Position numbers and translations under genes: made by a program. The notes under the pieces were generated by a model. That model did no database searches and was not told the DNA's origin. It saw only the letters and a list, made by a program, of their open reading frames with translations. Below, piece by piece: positions 41,279 to 50,893 of a stretch of DNA of 64,000 nucleotides. Position 1 is the first letter of the stretch; the number at the start of each line of letters is the position of its first letter. This DNA comes from Saccharomonospora xinjiangensis XJ-54. Its GTDB lineage: Bacteria > Actinomycetota > Actinomycetes > Mycobacteriales > Pseudonocardiaceae. The stretch spans positions 4,441,482-4,505,481 of the forward strand of contig NZ_JH636049.1 of the NCBI RefSeq assembly GCF_000258175.1. Direction: 5' to 3'.

Positions 41279-42561
41279 GAAAAGCGACGATCGCCCGGAT
41301 CGCCGCGGCGTTGACCGGAGTCCTTGTGGCGACGGCCTGCGGTTCGGACCAGGGCGGAGAAGGCGGCGGCGACCCGGACGGGCGCGGGCCCATCACGTTC
41401 GCCACGATCAAGGACGGCACCGGCACGGTGCCGAAACTGGTCGAGAAGTGGAACGCCGAGCACCCCGACGAGAAGGTGACGATCGTCGAGTTGCCGGAGG
41501 GCGCCGACGGTCAGCGGCAGAAGCTCGTCCAGCAGGCACAGACGGCGTCCGGCTCCCACGACGTCATCACCATCGACATCCCGTGGAACGCCGAGTTCGC
41601 CGCCCGCCGGTGGATCACCGAGCTGCCGGAGGACTCCTTCGACGTTGACGGGTTCTTCCCCTCGGCGCTGGAGGGTTCGCGGTACCGGGGCAAGCTGTAC
41701 TCGATCCCGCACTTCACCGGCTCCGCCATGCTGTACTACCGCGAGGACCTGCTGAAGAAGGTGGACGCGGAACCACCCGCGACGTGGGCAGAGATGTGGG
41801 ACGTGTGCGAGAAGGTGCTCTCGCTGCCCGATGCGAAGGGCATGTCCTGCTACACCGGTCAGCACGACAAGTACGAGGGCCTCACCGTGAACTTCCTTGA
41901 GGCCGTCGCTTCGGCGGGCGGGCAGGTCTTCGATGAGTCGGGCAAGCCAGCCGTCGATACGCCGGAGGCCGCCGAGGGGCTGAGGTTCCTCGTCGATGGC
42001 TTCGCCGAGGGGCACATTCCCTCCGACGCCATCACGTACAAGGAAGAGGAGGGCCGCCGCGCCTTCCAGCAGGGCGATCTGGTGTTCCACCGCAACTGGG
42101 CCTACATCTACGCCCTCGCCAGCGCCGACGACGGCTCCTCCGAGGTGGCTGGCAGATTCGGTGTCACCGTGCTCCCGGGGCAGGACGCCGAGGGTGTGTC
42201 GGCGCTCGGCGGGAACAACCTCGCCGTGTCGGCGTTCTCGACCAAGCAGGCCACCGCGCGCGACTTCATCGCCTACCTCACGAGCCTCGACGTCCAGCTG
42301 GAGCACGCCGAGGGCTCCGCGTATCCGATGACGCGCACCGAGGTGTACTCCGATCCGGACCTGAAGAAGCAGTACCCGTACCTGACCGTGTTGAAGGAGG
42401 GCATCGAGCGGGCCCAGCCGCGCCCCTCGATCGTCCGCTACGGCGACGCGAGCACCGTCATCCAGAACCATGTCTACGCCGCGTTGAAGGGTGAGAAGAC
42501 GGTGGACGACGCGCTGGCCGCGATGCAGAAGGAACTGACCCAGCTCACGCAGGGGTCCTGA
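41275..42561 (+). CDS. Sugar ABC transporter substrate-binding lipoprotein
   Basis: 428 aa from ATG 41275 (GGAGG upstream). Signal peptide MRKATIARIAAALTGVLVAT with lipobox TACG. The mature part follows the bacterial extracellular solute-binding family 1 pattern: VIPKLVEKWN-type start, HDVITIDIPWNAEFAARRWI, SIPHFTGSAMLYYREDLLKK and ALGGNNLAVSAFSTKQATAR. Binds an unknown, probably carbohydrate, ligand outside the membrane. Confidence 0.92.
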   Translation: MRKATIARIAAALTGVLVATACGSDQGGEGGGDPDGRGPITFATIKDGTGTVPKLVEKWNAEHPDEKVTIVELPEGADGQRQKLVQQAQTASGSHDVITIDIPWNAEFAARRWITELPEDSFDVDGFFPSALEGSRYRGKLYSIPHFTGSAMLYYREDLLKKVDAEPPATWAEMWDVCEKVLSLPDAKGMSCYTGQHDKYEGLTVNFLEAVASAGGQVFDESGKPAVDTPEAAEGLRFLVDGFAEGHIPSDAITYKEEEGRRAFQQGDLVFHRNWAYIYALASADDGSSEVAGRFGVTVLPGQDAEGVSALGGNNLAVSAFSTKQATARDFIAYLTSLDVQLEHAEGSAYPMTRTEVYSDPDLKKQYPYLTVLKEGIERAQPRPSIVRYGDASTVIQNHVYAALKGEKTVDDALAAMQKELTQLTQGS

Positions 42562-42566
42562 CGTCG

Positions 42567-43475
42567 ATGGCACGGTCGAGTCAGGGGCGCACTGCGGCGC
42601 TGCTGCTGTCCCCGACGATCCTCGTGCTCGGACTCGTGGTGGGATATCCGCTGCTGGCCGCGTTGCGCGAATCGCTGTACCGCAGCGGCGACGAGATCGA
42701 CGAGTCGGGTTTCATCGTCACCGGTGAACGGTTCGTCGGCGTGGACAACTACGCCGACGCCTTCGCGGGGGAGAGGTTCTGGAACGCCTTCGGCAACACC
42801 ACGCTGTTCACCGTCACCACGGTGGCCGCCGAGGTGCTCATCGGTGTGGCCATGGCGCTGGTGATGCACCGCGCCATGCGCGGGCGGGCGCTGGTGCGGG
42901 CCGCGATCCTCGTGCCGTGGGCGATCCCCACTGCCGTGGCAGGCCTGCTCTGGCAGTGGATCTTCCAGGCCGACGGTGTCGCCAACGCCGTCCTCGGCAC
43001 CGGTCTCCTGTGGACGGGCGATGGCTGGGCCTCGCAGCTCGCGGTGATCATTGCCGACACGTGGAAGACGGCGCCGTTCGTCGGGCTGCTCGTCCTCGCC
43101 GGGTTGCAGCTCATCCCGAACGACGTCTACGAGGCAGCGCGGCTGGACGGCGCGAGTGGCTGGCAGCAGTTCTGGCGGGTCACACTCCCGCTGGTCAAGC
43201 CTGCCCTGCTGGTGGCTGTCCTGTTCCGGCTGCTCGACGCGCTGCGGATGTTCGACCTGCCGTTCGTGCTCGTCGGCGCACAGAAGGCGTCGGTGGAGAC
43301 GTTGTCGATGCTGGCGTGGGACGAGGCGAACCAGGTCCGGTACGGGCCTGCCGCCGCCTATGCGGTGCTGCTGTTCTGCTACATCGCCGTGGTGGTGTTC
43401 GTGTTCGTGAAACTGCTCGGGGCCGACCTGCTCGGTGAGCGCAAGGCGCGCAGGACCTCGGAGGTGTCCGCGTGA
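42567..43475 (+). CDS. Sugar ABC transporter permease (MalF-type)
   Basis: 302 aa with six membrane helices. The EAA loop reads VYEAARLDGASGWQQFWRVT with LPLVKP, contacting the ATPase. The N-terminal helix is LLLSPTILVLGLVVGYPLLA. Partner of the permease that follows by GTGA overlap. Confidence 0.93.
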   Translation: MARSSQGRTAALLLSPTILVLGLVVGYPLLAALRESLYRSGDEIDESGFIVTGERFVGVDNYADAFAGERFWNAFGNTTLFTVTTVAAEVLIGVAMALVMHRAMRGRALVRAAILVPWAIPTAVAGLLWQWIFQADGVANAVLGTGLLWTGDGWASQLAVIIADTWKTAPFVGLLVLAGLQLIPNDVYEAARLDGASGWQQFWRVTLPLVKPALLVAVLFRLLDALRMFDLPFVLVGAQKASVETLSMLAWDEANQVRYGPAAAYAVLLFCYIAVVVFVFVKLLGADLLGERKARRTSEVSA

Positions 43476-44329
43476 GCACGACCAGCTCCGGTGAACGCAC
43501 CCTTGGTGCCACCGTGCGCCGCATCGCGCCCTACGTGGGCGTCGCGGTGATCATCCTGTACTGCCTCGCCCCGTTCTACTGGATGGTGGTGTCGAGTTTC
43601 CGGCGCACCAGCGACATCTTCGACCTCTCGGCGCTTCCCTCGCCGTGGTCGCTGGAGAACTACCGCGCCGTGTTCAGCGGCGACAACGAGTTCGGCAGCG
43701 CACTACTGAACAGTCTCGTGGTGGCCGGTGTCACCACGGCGGCCACCGTCCTGGTGGCGACACTCGCCGCGTACGCGCTGGCGAGGCTCGAGTTCCGGTT
43801 CAAGAACGCCGTGCTCGCGATCGTGATCGCGACCTCGATGTTCCCCGGGATTTCACTCCTCGTCCCTCTCCTGAAGCTGTTCACCGACATCGGCTGGATC
43901 AACACTTACCAGTCGATGATCGTGCCCAACCTCTCGTTCGCGCTGCCACTGGCGATCTGGTATCTCACCACGTTCTTCCGCCAGTTGCCGTACGAGCTGG
44001 AGGAGGCGGCGCGGGTGGACGGCTGCACACCGGGGCAGGCGTTCCGCAAGGTGATCCTGCCGATCGCGGTGCCCGGTGTGTTCACCACGGCCATCATCGT
44101 GTTCGTGGTGGCGTGGAACGAGTTCATCATCGCGCTCACCATGGTCAACGACCCTTCGATGCAGACGGTCACCGTCCGCATCTCGCAGTTCGTCGGCGTC
44201 GCCGTGCACGACAGCCCGTTCGGCACGCGCATGGCCGCAGGCGTCATCGCCACCGTTCCCCTCGTGATCGCGGTCCTTCTGTTCCAGCGGCGGATCGTCG
44301 CGGGACTCACGTCAGGGGGCGTCAAATGA
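43472..44329 (+). CDS. Sugar ABC transporter permease (MalG-type)
   Basis: 285 aa, GTG 43472 overlaps the preceding stop. EAA loop YELEEAARVDGCTPGQAFRK with VILPIAVPG; the N-terminal YVGVAVIILYCLAPFYWMVV and SFRRTSDIF are typical of MalG-type permeases. No ATPase gene follows; a shared MsiK-like ATPase elsewhere is expected for actinobacterial carbohydrate importers. Confidence 0.93.
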   Translation: MSTTSSGERTLGATVRRIAPYVGVAVIILYCLAPFYWMVVSSFRRTSDIFDLSALPSPWSLENYRAVFSGDNEFGSALLNSLVVAGVTTAATVLVATLAAYALARLEFRFKNAVLAIVIATSMFPGISLLVPLLKLFTDIGWINTYQSMIVPNLSFALPLAIWYLTTFFRQLPYELEEAARVDGCTPGQAFRKVILPIAVPGVFTTAIIVFVVAWNEFIIALTMVNDPSMQTVTVRISQFVGVAVHDSPFGTRMAAGVIATVPLVIAVLLFQRRIVAGLTSGGVK

Positions 44330-44346
44330 CCCACGAAGGAGCAGCA

Positions 44347-45945
44347 GTGTCCGAACCCGACGAGGTGTTACCGAACAGACGCGACTTCCTCACCCTCGCA
44401 GGACTGACCACGGCCGCCGTGGCACTCGGCAGCGGCGTGCCCGTCAACGCGGCCCAGACGGCGGCACCGTCACGCGGCAGGGTGCCGTCGGAGCCGTTCA
44501 CACTCGGCGTGGCATCCGGCGATCCCGAACCCACGAGCGTGGTGCTGTGGACACGGCTGGCTCCCGACGCGCTGGCCGCCGACGGCCACGGCGGGATGCC
44601 GAGGGAGAACGTCGATGTCCACTACGAGGTGGCCGAGGACGAACGGTTCTCCCGTGTCGTCCACAGGGGCCGCGCGGTGGCCACGCCGGAACTGGCGCAT
44701 GCGGTGCATCCCGAGGTCGAGGGCCTGCGACCGGGCCGGGAGTACTTCTACCGGTTCCGCGCCGGTGACCACCTCAGCCCCGTCGGCCGCACCCGCACGG
44801 CTCCCGAGCGCGGGGAGGCGGTGAACGAGCTGCGGTTCGCGAGCGCGTCGTGCCAGGCGTGGTACCACGGTCACTTCACGGCCTACCGGCACCTCGCCGA
44901 CGAGGACGTCGATCTGGTGTTCTTCCTCGGCGACTACGTCTACGAGTACGCGATCAACGAGGGCAACCTGTGGCGGCAGGGTGTCGCGCTCGGACCGGAA
45001 CACAACGCGACGGTGCGGACCCTTGAGCAGTACCGGCTCCGCTACGCGCTGTTCAAGACCGACCCGCACCTCCAGCGCGTCCACGCCCTCGCGCCTTGGG
45101 TGTCCACATGGGATGACCACGAGGTGCAGAACAACTACGCCGACGCCCACTCGCAGTACGGCATCTCGGTGCCCGACTTCGAGCGGCAGAGGGCCGTGGC
45201 CTACCGCGCCTACTACGAGAACCTGCCGCTGCGGCGCTCCACCCTGCCGCACGGCCCCGACATGCGCCTCTACCGGCGGCTGCGGTGGGGTTCACTCGCC
45301 GACGTGCATGTGCTCGACACGCGTCAGTACCGCGACGACTTCCCCGAGGACACCAGCGCGGGCGGCGAGCACACCGACCCCGGCCGCTCCATCCTCGGCC
45401 GTGACCAGGAACGGTGGTTGGAGCAGGGACTGCGGCGTTCCACGGCGACGTGGACGATGCTCGCCCAGCAGGTCGTCATGGCGCAGATCGACAGGGACAC
45501 CGGTCCGGGCCGCACCTTCAGCATGGACCAGTGGGACGGCTTCACAGCCAACCGCGACCGCGTGTTCGACGCCGTGCGCCGCTACGGGATCGACAACCTG
45601 GTCGTGCTGACCGGCGACATCCACCGGCACGTCGCGGCCGACCTCAAAGCCGACTTCACCGATCCCGCCTCGGCCACGATCGGGTCCGAACTCGTCGTCG
45701 GGTCGGTGGGCTCCGACGGTGACGGCGCCGTCAGGGACAACTACACCGACCTGTGGCTGTCCAATCCGCACGTGAAGTTCTACGACGGTCGCAGGGGATA
45801 CCTGGTGGGCACGATGACATCACGGGAGCTGACGGCGGAGTACAAAGTGGTCGATCACATCGAGCGCGACGACGCCGCCCCGGTGTCCACCTCGGCTCGA
45901 TTCGGCATCGAGGCCGGCAGCCCCGGTCTGAAGCGGGAGGCGTGA
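44347..45945 (+). CDS. phoD: PhoD-type alkaline phosphatase/phosphodiesterase
   Basis: 532 aa from GTG 44347, chosen for GAAGGAG 6 nt upstream; ATG 44326 overlapping the permease stop is the alternative. Tat signal NRRDFLTLAGLTTAAVALGS. PhoD-like N domain and metallophosphatase motifs: LVFFLGDYVYEY, STWDDHEVQNNYAD, VLTGDIHRHVAADL and IGSELVVGSVGSDGDG. Acts outside the cell on phosphate esters with Ca/Fe. Its place inside a sugar ABC operon suggests it may dephosphorylate the imported ligand. Confidence 0.9.
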   Translation: MSEPDEVLPNRRDFLTLAGLTTAAVALGSGVPVNAAQTAAPSRGRVPSEPFTLGVASGDPEPTSVVLWTRLAPDALAADGHGGMPRENVDVHYEVAEDERFSRVVHRGRAVATPELAHAVHPEVEGLRPGREYFYRFRAGDHLSPVGRTRTAPERGEAVNELRFASASCQAWYHGHFTAYRHLADEDVDLVFFLGDYVYEYAINEGNLWRQGVALGPEHNATVRTLEQYRLRYALFKTDPHLQRVHALAPWVSTWDDHEVQNNYADAHSQYGISVPDFERQRAVAYRAYYENLPLRRSTLPHGPDMRLYRRLRWGSLADVHVLDTRQYRDDFPEDTSAGGEHTDPGRSILGRDQERWLEQGLRRSTATWTMLAQQVVMAQIDRDTGPGRTFSMDQWDGFTANRDRVFDAVRRYGIDNLVVLTGDIHRHVAADLKADFTDPASATIGSELVVGSVGSDGDGAVRDNYTDLWLSNPHVKFYDGRRGYLVGTMTSRELTAEYKVVDHIERDDAAPVSTSARFGIEAGSPGLKREA

Positions 45946-46799
45946 TGAGTGCGAGCAACGGCACGGTGCCGTCGGCGACCGACCTCGCCGCGAAGGGCGA
46001 GCTGGGCCGGATCGAGGTGAGCTGGTCGGCGCGGCGGCAGTACCAGCCGCTGGTCGATCACTTCGCGGTGTACGCGGCGCGGCAGCGGAACTTCCGTCCT
46101 TCGCCGGACACCCTCGTCGGCAAGACGATCGACACCCATTTCCGGCACGGCGACCTCGGGCCTGAAGGGCAGACCTGGTACTACCAGGTGATCACGGTGG
46201 ACGCCTCGGGCAAGGCGAGCGAGCCTTCGGGACCGGTCAAGGGAACCTCGGTGGAGTCGGTCACCGTGGCCGGAACACCCGTGGCCGTGGTGGGCGAGTT
46301 CGACCGCAGGTCGCTGGAACTGGCGCTGGCGCCCAACGGCTACCGCGACTACCTCAGCACGTTCCCTGACGGCGCCGACTACACCCACGGCGTCAGCAGC
46401 CCCGGCACCCACTGGCCCTACCTGCACCCCGGCAGGGCCGACAAGTGGGCTGGCAGTAAGGCGCACACCTTCCGCCTGCGGTTCACGCTCCCCGAGAAGC
46501 CGGGAGCCGATCTGGCGCTGGCGATCTGGCTGATCGACACCCACGCCAGCATCCCGGGCGTGCTGGACATCTCCTGCAACGGCACCGCCGTGGCCGGGGT
46601 GCCGCTGGAGAGGGGCGCCACGAAGGGGTCGTTGCAGGGCGACGCCACCGTGCCCGGCAGTCCGCTTGTACCGTCCATGGTGGAGCTTCCGATTCCCGCG
46701 TCCGCGTTACGATCCGGTGAGAACGTCCTCACCCTGCACAAGGACGAAGGCTCCTGGCACGCCTACGACGCACTCGGCGTGTTCGCGCCGCGCCGGTGA
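45945..46799 (+). CDS. FnIII plus polysaccharide-lyase-4-domain-III-like protein
   Basis: 284 aa; ATG overlaps the PhoD stop (TGATG). Residues about 15-100 resemble a fibronectin type III domain (RIEVSWSARRQYQPLVDHFA, WYYQVITVDASGKASEPSGP). Residues 120-284 form a galactose-binding-like beta sandwich similar to domain III of rhamnogalacturonan lyases (THWPYLHPGRADKWAGSKAH, TFRLRFTLPEK, SALRSGENVLTLHKDEGSWH, YDALGVF). No catalytic lyase domain and no signal peptide are seen. Last gene of the operon, before a strong terminator. A carbohydrate-binding role is inferred. Confidence 0.7.
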   Translation: MSASNGTVPSATDLAAKGELGRIEVSWSARRQYQPLVDHFAVYAARQRNFRPSPDTLVGKTIDTHFRHGDLGPEGQTWYYQVITVDASGKASEPSGPVKGTSVESVTVAGTPVAVVGEFDRRSLELALAPNGYRDYLSTFPDGADYTHGVSSPGTHWPYLHPGRADKWAGSKAHTFRLRFTLPEKPGADLALAIWLIDTHASIPGVLDISCNGTAVAGVPLERGATKGSLQGDATVPGSPLVPSMVELPIPASALRSGENVLTLHKDEGSWHAYDALGVFAPRR

Positions 46800-46804
46800 C
46801 TGTC

Positions 46805-46845
46805 GTGCTCCGGCCCTCGCCCGCTGTCGGTGCGGGCCGGAGCAC
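46805..46845 (+). terminator. Perfect 12-bp hairpin ending the sugar/PhoD operon
   Basis: GTGCTCCGGCCC (46805-46816) pairs with GGGCCGGAGCAC (46834-46845), 5 bp after the stop of the FnIII-type gene. Confidence 0.8.
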
Positions 46846-47079
46846 CCGGCCGCATCCACCTGCTCGACCCCGACATGGGGTGGTTGCCCACCGGTGTGGA
46901 CTTTCCCGTGCGAATCGTCATCGACACGCGGCATCGCCTGAAGCGCGGTTATACCGCGATGGATTCGTCCCGTGCGTGCTCGTGGGCTCGGGTCTCACGA
47001 CACTGGCGGTGGTGAAGCCGTGGGGGTGCTGTGGTGCGTCCGGCGCCGTTGACACCGCTCACGAGACCAGCACGGCAGG

Positions 47080-47628
47080 TCAGGCTCGCCAGTCCTCGCG
47101 CAGCAGTTCGTACTCCACCTCGCCGTGCTCCGAGCCTGGAATCGGGTCGGGCCAGTCCTCGTGGAACGTCCGGATGTGCCGAAGGCCAGCCTTCTCCAGC
47201 ACGCGGCGGGAGGCGTGGTTCACCGCCATCGTCGTCGCGTACACCCGCCGCACACCGAGTTCGGTGAACCCAAGCCGCACCAGTGCGCGCGCTCCCTCGG
47301 TGGCGAGCCCCGTTCCCCAGAACCGGCGGTGCAGCCGATACCCGAGCTCCACGTCGTCGAGCGACTCGGGGCCGTCCGGCTGGAGCTCGAACCAGCCGAG
47401 GAACTCTCCGCCTGCCTCGGCGGCGAACACGCCGAGCCCGCCGATCCGGTCGTAATCGGCCAGCAGCGACGGCAGGGTCTCGCGCTTCACCACGTCGGCG
47501 GGCACTGGCTTGCCGTCACCCAGGAACCGCATCACCTCCGCGTCGCCGTGCAGTGCGGCCAGCTCGTCGCCGTCGTCGGCGGTGAAGCGGCGGAGCATCA
47601 TGCGTTCGGTGGTGCAGAAGACGGTCAC
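47080..47628 (-). CDS. GNAT-family N-acetyltransferase
   Basis: 182 aa. TERMMLRRFTADDGDELAAL, VELGYRLHRRFWGTGLATEG (acetyl-CoA loop RFWGTGLA) and GVRRVYATTMAVNHASRRVL with EKAGLRHIRTF are RimJ/RimL-type GNAT motifs. Substrate unknown. Single gene; the 280 bp behind its 3' end hold the terminator of the preceding operon and no supportable gene. Confidence 0.9.
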   Translation of the reverse strand: MTVFCTTERMMLRRFTADDGDELAALHGDAEVMRFLGDGKPVPADVVKRETLPSLLADYDRIGGLGVFAAEAGGEFLGWFELQPDGPESLDDVELGYRLHRRFWGTGLATEGARALVRLGFTELGVRRVYATTMAVNHASRRVLEKAGLRHIRTFHEDWPDPIPGSEHGEVEYELLREDWRA

Positions 47629-47740
47629 GGCGGCGACGATGCCGCGACGACGAGTGTCACCGCAACCGTCTTTCGCGGACGCGGGTCTCTATCCTGGCCC
47701 GGCGATCATCGACACCGCGTCCACAGGAGGCAACGGCCAC

Positions 47741-49206
47741 ATGTCCGCCAGCACTGGGTCCGCCGAGCACGAGGAAGCGGGAGCGGCCACGCCATCCCCC
47801 ACGAGGAGCGGGGAGAGATCGGGTACCGCAAGGAACTGTCGTCGTTGCAGCTCCAGATGATCGCCTTCGGTGGAGCCGTCGGTGTCGGCCTCTTCCTCGG
47901 GCTCGGCGAACCGCTGAACGCGGTCGGACCCGGACTGGTGATCTCGTACCTTGTCGTCGGTGTCCTGGTGTATCTGCTGATGCGGGCGCTCGGCGAGATG
48001 ACCGTGTACCGGCCGACCACGGGAGGGTTCGTCTCGTACGCGAGGGAGTTCGTCGGTCCCCGGTTCGCCCACCTGACGGGGTGGATCTACGTGACCGTCG
48101 CCCTGCTGGTCGGCATCGCCGAGATCTCCGCCGTCGGCGTCTACACCGCCTACTGGTTCCCCGGCGCGCCCGCGTGGTTGTCGCCGCTGGTGGCGATGGC
48201 GCTCGTGTTCGGCACCAACGTGCTGACCGTGCGTGCCTTCGGGCTCGTCGAGAGCGTCGCCGCCGCGATCAAGGTGATCGCCGTGCTGCTGTTCCTCGTC
48301 GTCGGCACGCTGGTGGTCGTGTTCGGTGGTTCAGCGACCCCGGACGCGAGCGTGGCGAACCTCTGGGAGGGCGGCTTCCTTCCCAACGGCGTGTGGCCGG
48401 TGGTCCTGGTGATGCAGGCGGTGGTGTTCTCGTTCTCCGCGGTCGAGGTCACCGCCACCGCGGCCGGTGAGGCGAGGGATACCGCGAGGTCGATGCCGAA
48501 GGTCGTCCGCGGTGTGGTGTTCCGGCTCGGCCTGTTCTACGTCGGGTCGGTTCTCGTGCTCGCGATGCTGTTGCCCACCGGCCGGTACAGCGCGGACGAG
48601 TCGCCGTTCGTCACCGCGCTCGCGAGCCTCGGCGTGCCGCACGTCGGGGGGATCATGAACGCCGTCGTGCTCAGCGCGTCGCTGTCCGGCGTGAACGCCG
48701 CCCTCTACGCGACGGTGCGGCTGCTGCGTAACCTCGCGGCCCACGGTTCGGCTCCGAAGGCGACCGTGACGATCAACAGCAGGGGAGTGCCTGCCGGAGC
48801 GCTGGTCTTCACGGCTGTGGTCTACCTGGCCGGGGTGCTGCTGATCCTGTTCGCGGACGCGGGGGCGATCTTCTCGCTCGCGCTCGGCGCGGCATCGGTG
48901 GGCATCCTCCTCGGCTGGATGTCCATTTTCGTTTCCCACCTGCGTTTCCGCGCAAGGGTGCGGGACGGGCTGATCGCCGGGGCCGGGTTCCGGATGCCCG
49001 GCTCGCCGTACACGGACTGGTGCTGCCTCGCCGTCCTCGCGGTGATCTTCGGTTCTCTCGTTCTCGACAGCGACACGTCCTACGCCGGGCTCATCGCCAC
49101 TGTGGCGCTGATCGTGGTGCACGGGGCGACCTACGAGATCGCCAGACGCCGCGTCGCCCGCAACGGCCTGCCCGACGTGACCCCCGCAGGGCAGGTGGGG
49201 ACCTGA
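47741..49206 (+). pseudogene. Amino-acid permease (APC family) with a frameshift near its N-terminus
   Basis: AGGAGG precedes ATG 47741 and the frame MSASTGSAEHEEAGAATPSP. At the C5 run 47796-47800 the reading must change to continue HEERGEIGYRKELSSLQLQM; one extra C would join them. The body (about 460 aa) is an intact APC/AAT-type transporter with twelve helices: IAFGGAVGVGLFLGLGEPLN, LMRALGEMTVYRPTTGGFVS and VVFSFSAVEVTATAAGEARD. It would import amino acids. Either a real frameshift, a downstream alternative start in the body frame, or a homopolymer error in the sequence. Confidence 0.7.
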
Positions 49207-49232
49207 TCCCACCGCACCCTGCGGGGAGCGCG

Positions 49233-50687
49233 TCACACCTTCTCCGTGGACCGTTCCACCCCGGAGTCCCAGCACTGGATGCCCCGCACGTCGGGCATGC
49301 TCTCGCGCGTGAAAACGGGGTCGAGGCCGTCCTTGCGCTGCTTCTCGTAGTCCTTGAGCAACCGGATCACGAGCGCCCCGAGCGGGGCGACGGCGAGCAG
49401 GTTCACCACCGCCATCAGGCCCATGGTGACGTCGGCGAAGCTCCACACCAAATCGAGGGAGCTGACCGCGCCGAGGTAGAGCATGCCGAGCACGGTGAGG
49501 CGGAACAGCGGCACGATGCGGTCGTTGCCGGTGAGGAACCGCAGGTTCGCCTCGCCGTAGAACGTGTTGCCCAGCACGGACGTGAAGGCGAGCAGGAGCA
49601 CGATCACCGTCAGCAGGTGCACGGCCCAGGAGCCGAGGTTGGTCTCCAGGGCGGTCTGGGTCAGCGCGGCGCCGACGTCCTCGCCGTAGACGGGATCGGA
49701 GACGAGGATGATGAACGCTGTGATGGAGCACACGATGAGCGTGTCGAAGTAGACGCCGAGCGTCTGCGCGAGCCCTTGCTTGGCGGGGTGGCTCACCGCG
49801 GCACTGGCACCGGCGTTGGGGGCCGAACCCATACCGGCTTCGTTCGAGAACAGGCCCCGGCGGATGCCCTGCATGATGGCCGTGCCCACGGCGGCGCCGC
49901 CGATCTGCTCGAAGCCGAAGGCCGAGCCGACGATGCTCGCGAACACCTCGGGTACCTTCTCCACGTTCATGCCCACCACGACGAGCCCCACCAGCAGGTA
50001 GATCAACGCCATGAACGGCACGGCCAGCGACGCGACGTAGGCGATGCGGCGCACACCGCCGAGGATCACGACACCCACGAGCGCGACGAGCGCGATGCCG
50101 ATGACCGGAGCGAGCCAGCCGGAGGGCTCGGCGTCACCGGTGATCGTCGTGATCGAGGTGGACACGACGTCGGTGATGCTGTTGGCCTGCACCATGTTGA
50201 AGCTGAAGCCGAACGTGAAGATGATGACGACGGCGAAGATCACGCCCATCCAGCGGGCGTTCAGACCGTGCTGCATGTAGTACGCGGGGCCGCCCCGGTA
50301 GCCGTAACGGTCGCGCACCTTGAACAGCTGCGCGAGCGTGGACTCCGCGAAAGCGAGCGCGCCGACGATGATCGCCATCACCCACATCCAGAACACGGCG
50401 CCGGGTCCGCCGACCGCGATGGCGATCGCCACACCGGCCACGTTGCCCGTGCCGATGCGGGCCGCGGCGGAGATGGAGAAGGCCTGGAACGACGAGATGG
50501 ACCGCTTCCCGTCCGGCGCCTTCTCCGGCGCTCCCCGCAGGTCACGCAGCATCTGCGGGATCATCCGAAACTGGACACCCGCGGTGCGCACGGTGAAGTA
50601 GAGACCGAGTAACACCAGAATCGGGATGACGAGGTACGTCCAGAAGACGTCGTTCACCTCGCCGATGAGTTCCATCAGCGCGTCCAT
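49233..50687 (-). CDS. Sodium:alanine/glycine symporter (AGCS family)
   Basis: 484 aa from ATG 50687 (GAGGAG upstream). QAFSISAAARIGTGNVAGVA, GPGAVFWMWVMAIIVGALAF, GGPAYYMQHGL and RGLFSNEAGMGSAPNAGASA are family signatures. About eleven membrane helices. Sodium-coupled uptake of alanine or glycine. The longer upstream frame to 51053 lacks a ribosome-binding site. Confidence 0.93.
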   Translation of the reverse strand: MDALMELIGEVNDVFWTYLVIPILVLLGLYFTVRTAGVQFRMIPQMLRDLRGAPEKAPDGKRSISSFQAFSISAAARIGTGNVAGVAIAIAVGGPGAVFWMWVMAIIVGALAFAESTLAQLFKVRDRYGYRGGPAYYMQHGLNARWMGVIFAVVIIFTFGFSFNMVQANSITDVVSTSITTITGDAEPSGWLAPVIGIALVALVGVVILGGVRRIAYVASLAVPFMALIYLLVGLVVVGMNVEKVPEVFASIVGSAFGFEQIGGAAVGTAIMQGIRRGLFSNEAGMGSAPNAGASAAVSHPAKQGLAQTLGVYFDTLIVCSITAFIILVSDPVYGEDVGAALTQTALETNLGSWAVHLLTVIVLLLAFTSVLGNTFYGEANLRFLTGNDRIVPLFRLTVLGMLYLGAVSSLDLVWSFADVTMGLMAVVNLLAVAPLGALVIRLLKDYEKQRKDGLDPVFTRESMPDVRGIQCWDSGVERSTEKV

Positions 50688-50768
50688 GCGCCCGCTCCTC
50701 ACCTTGTGGGTCGTCGGGGGGTCTTGAATCGCGCGACAGTGTACGCAGGCGGGTGATGCGTTTCGTGA

Positions 50769-50812
50769 GCTCGGGGTGGCCAGGACCCAGGACGGCCCTG
50801 GCCACCCCGAGC
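50769..50812 (-). terminator. Perfect 16-bp hairpin after the matB-like gene
   Basis: GCTCGGGGTGGCCAGG (50769-50784) pairs perfectly with 50797-50812 around a 12-nt loop, 82 bp downstream of the stop of the minus-strand MatB-like gene. Confidence 0.8.
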
Positions 50813-50893
50813 CGGACGAGGTACCCGGGGCGGAGACGAAGCTCCTCGGCCGTCGCCGGAACCTCCCGTTCGGGCTGTGTCGAAAGCGCCGGT

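Noticed and set aside
46830..47015. 61-aa plus-strand frame after the FnIII-type gene
   Set aside because: Begins inside the terminator stem and shows no conserved pattern.
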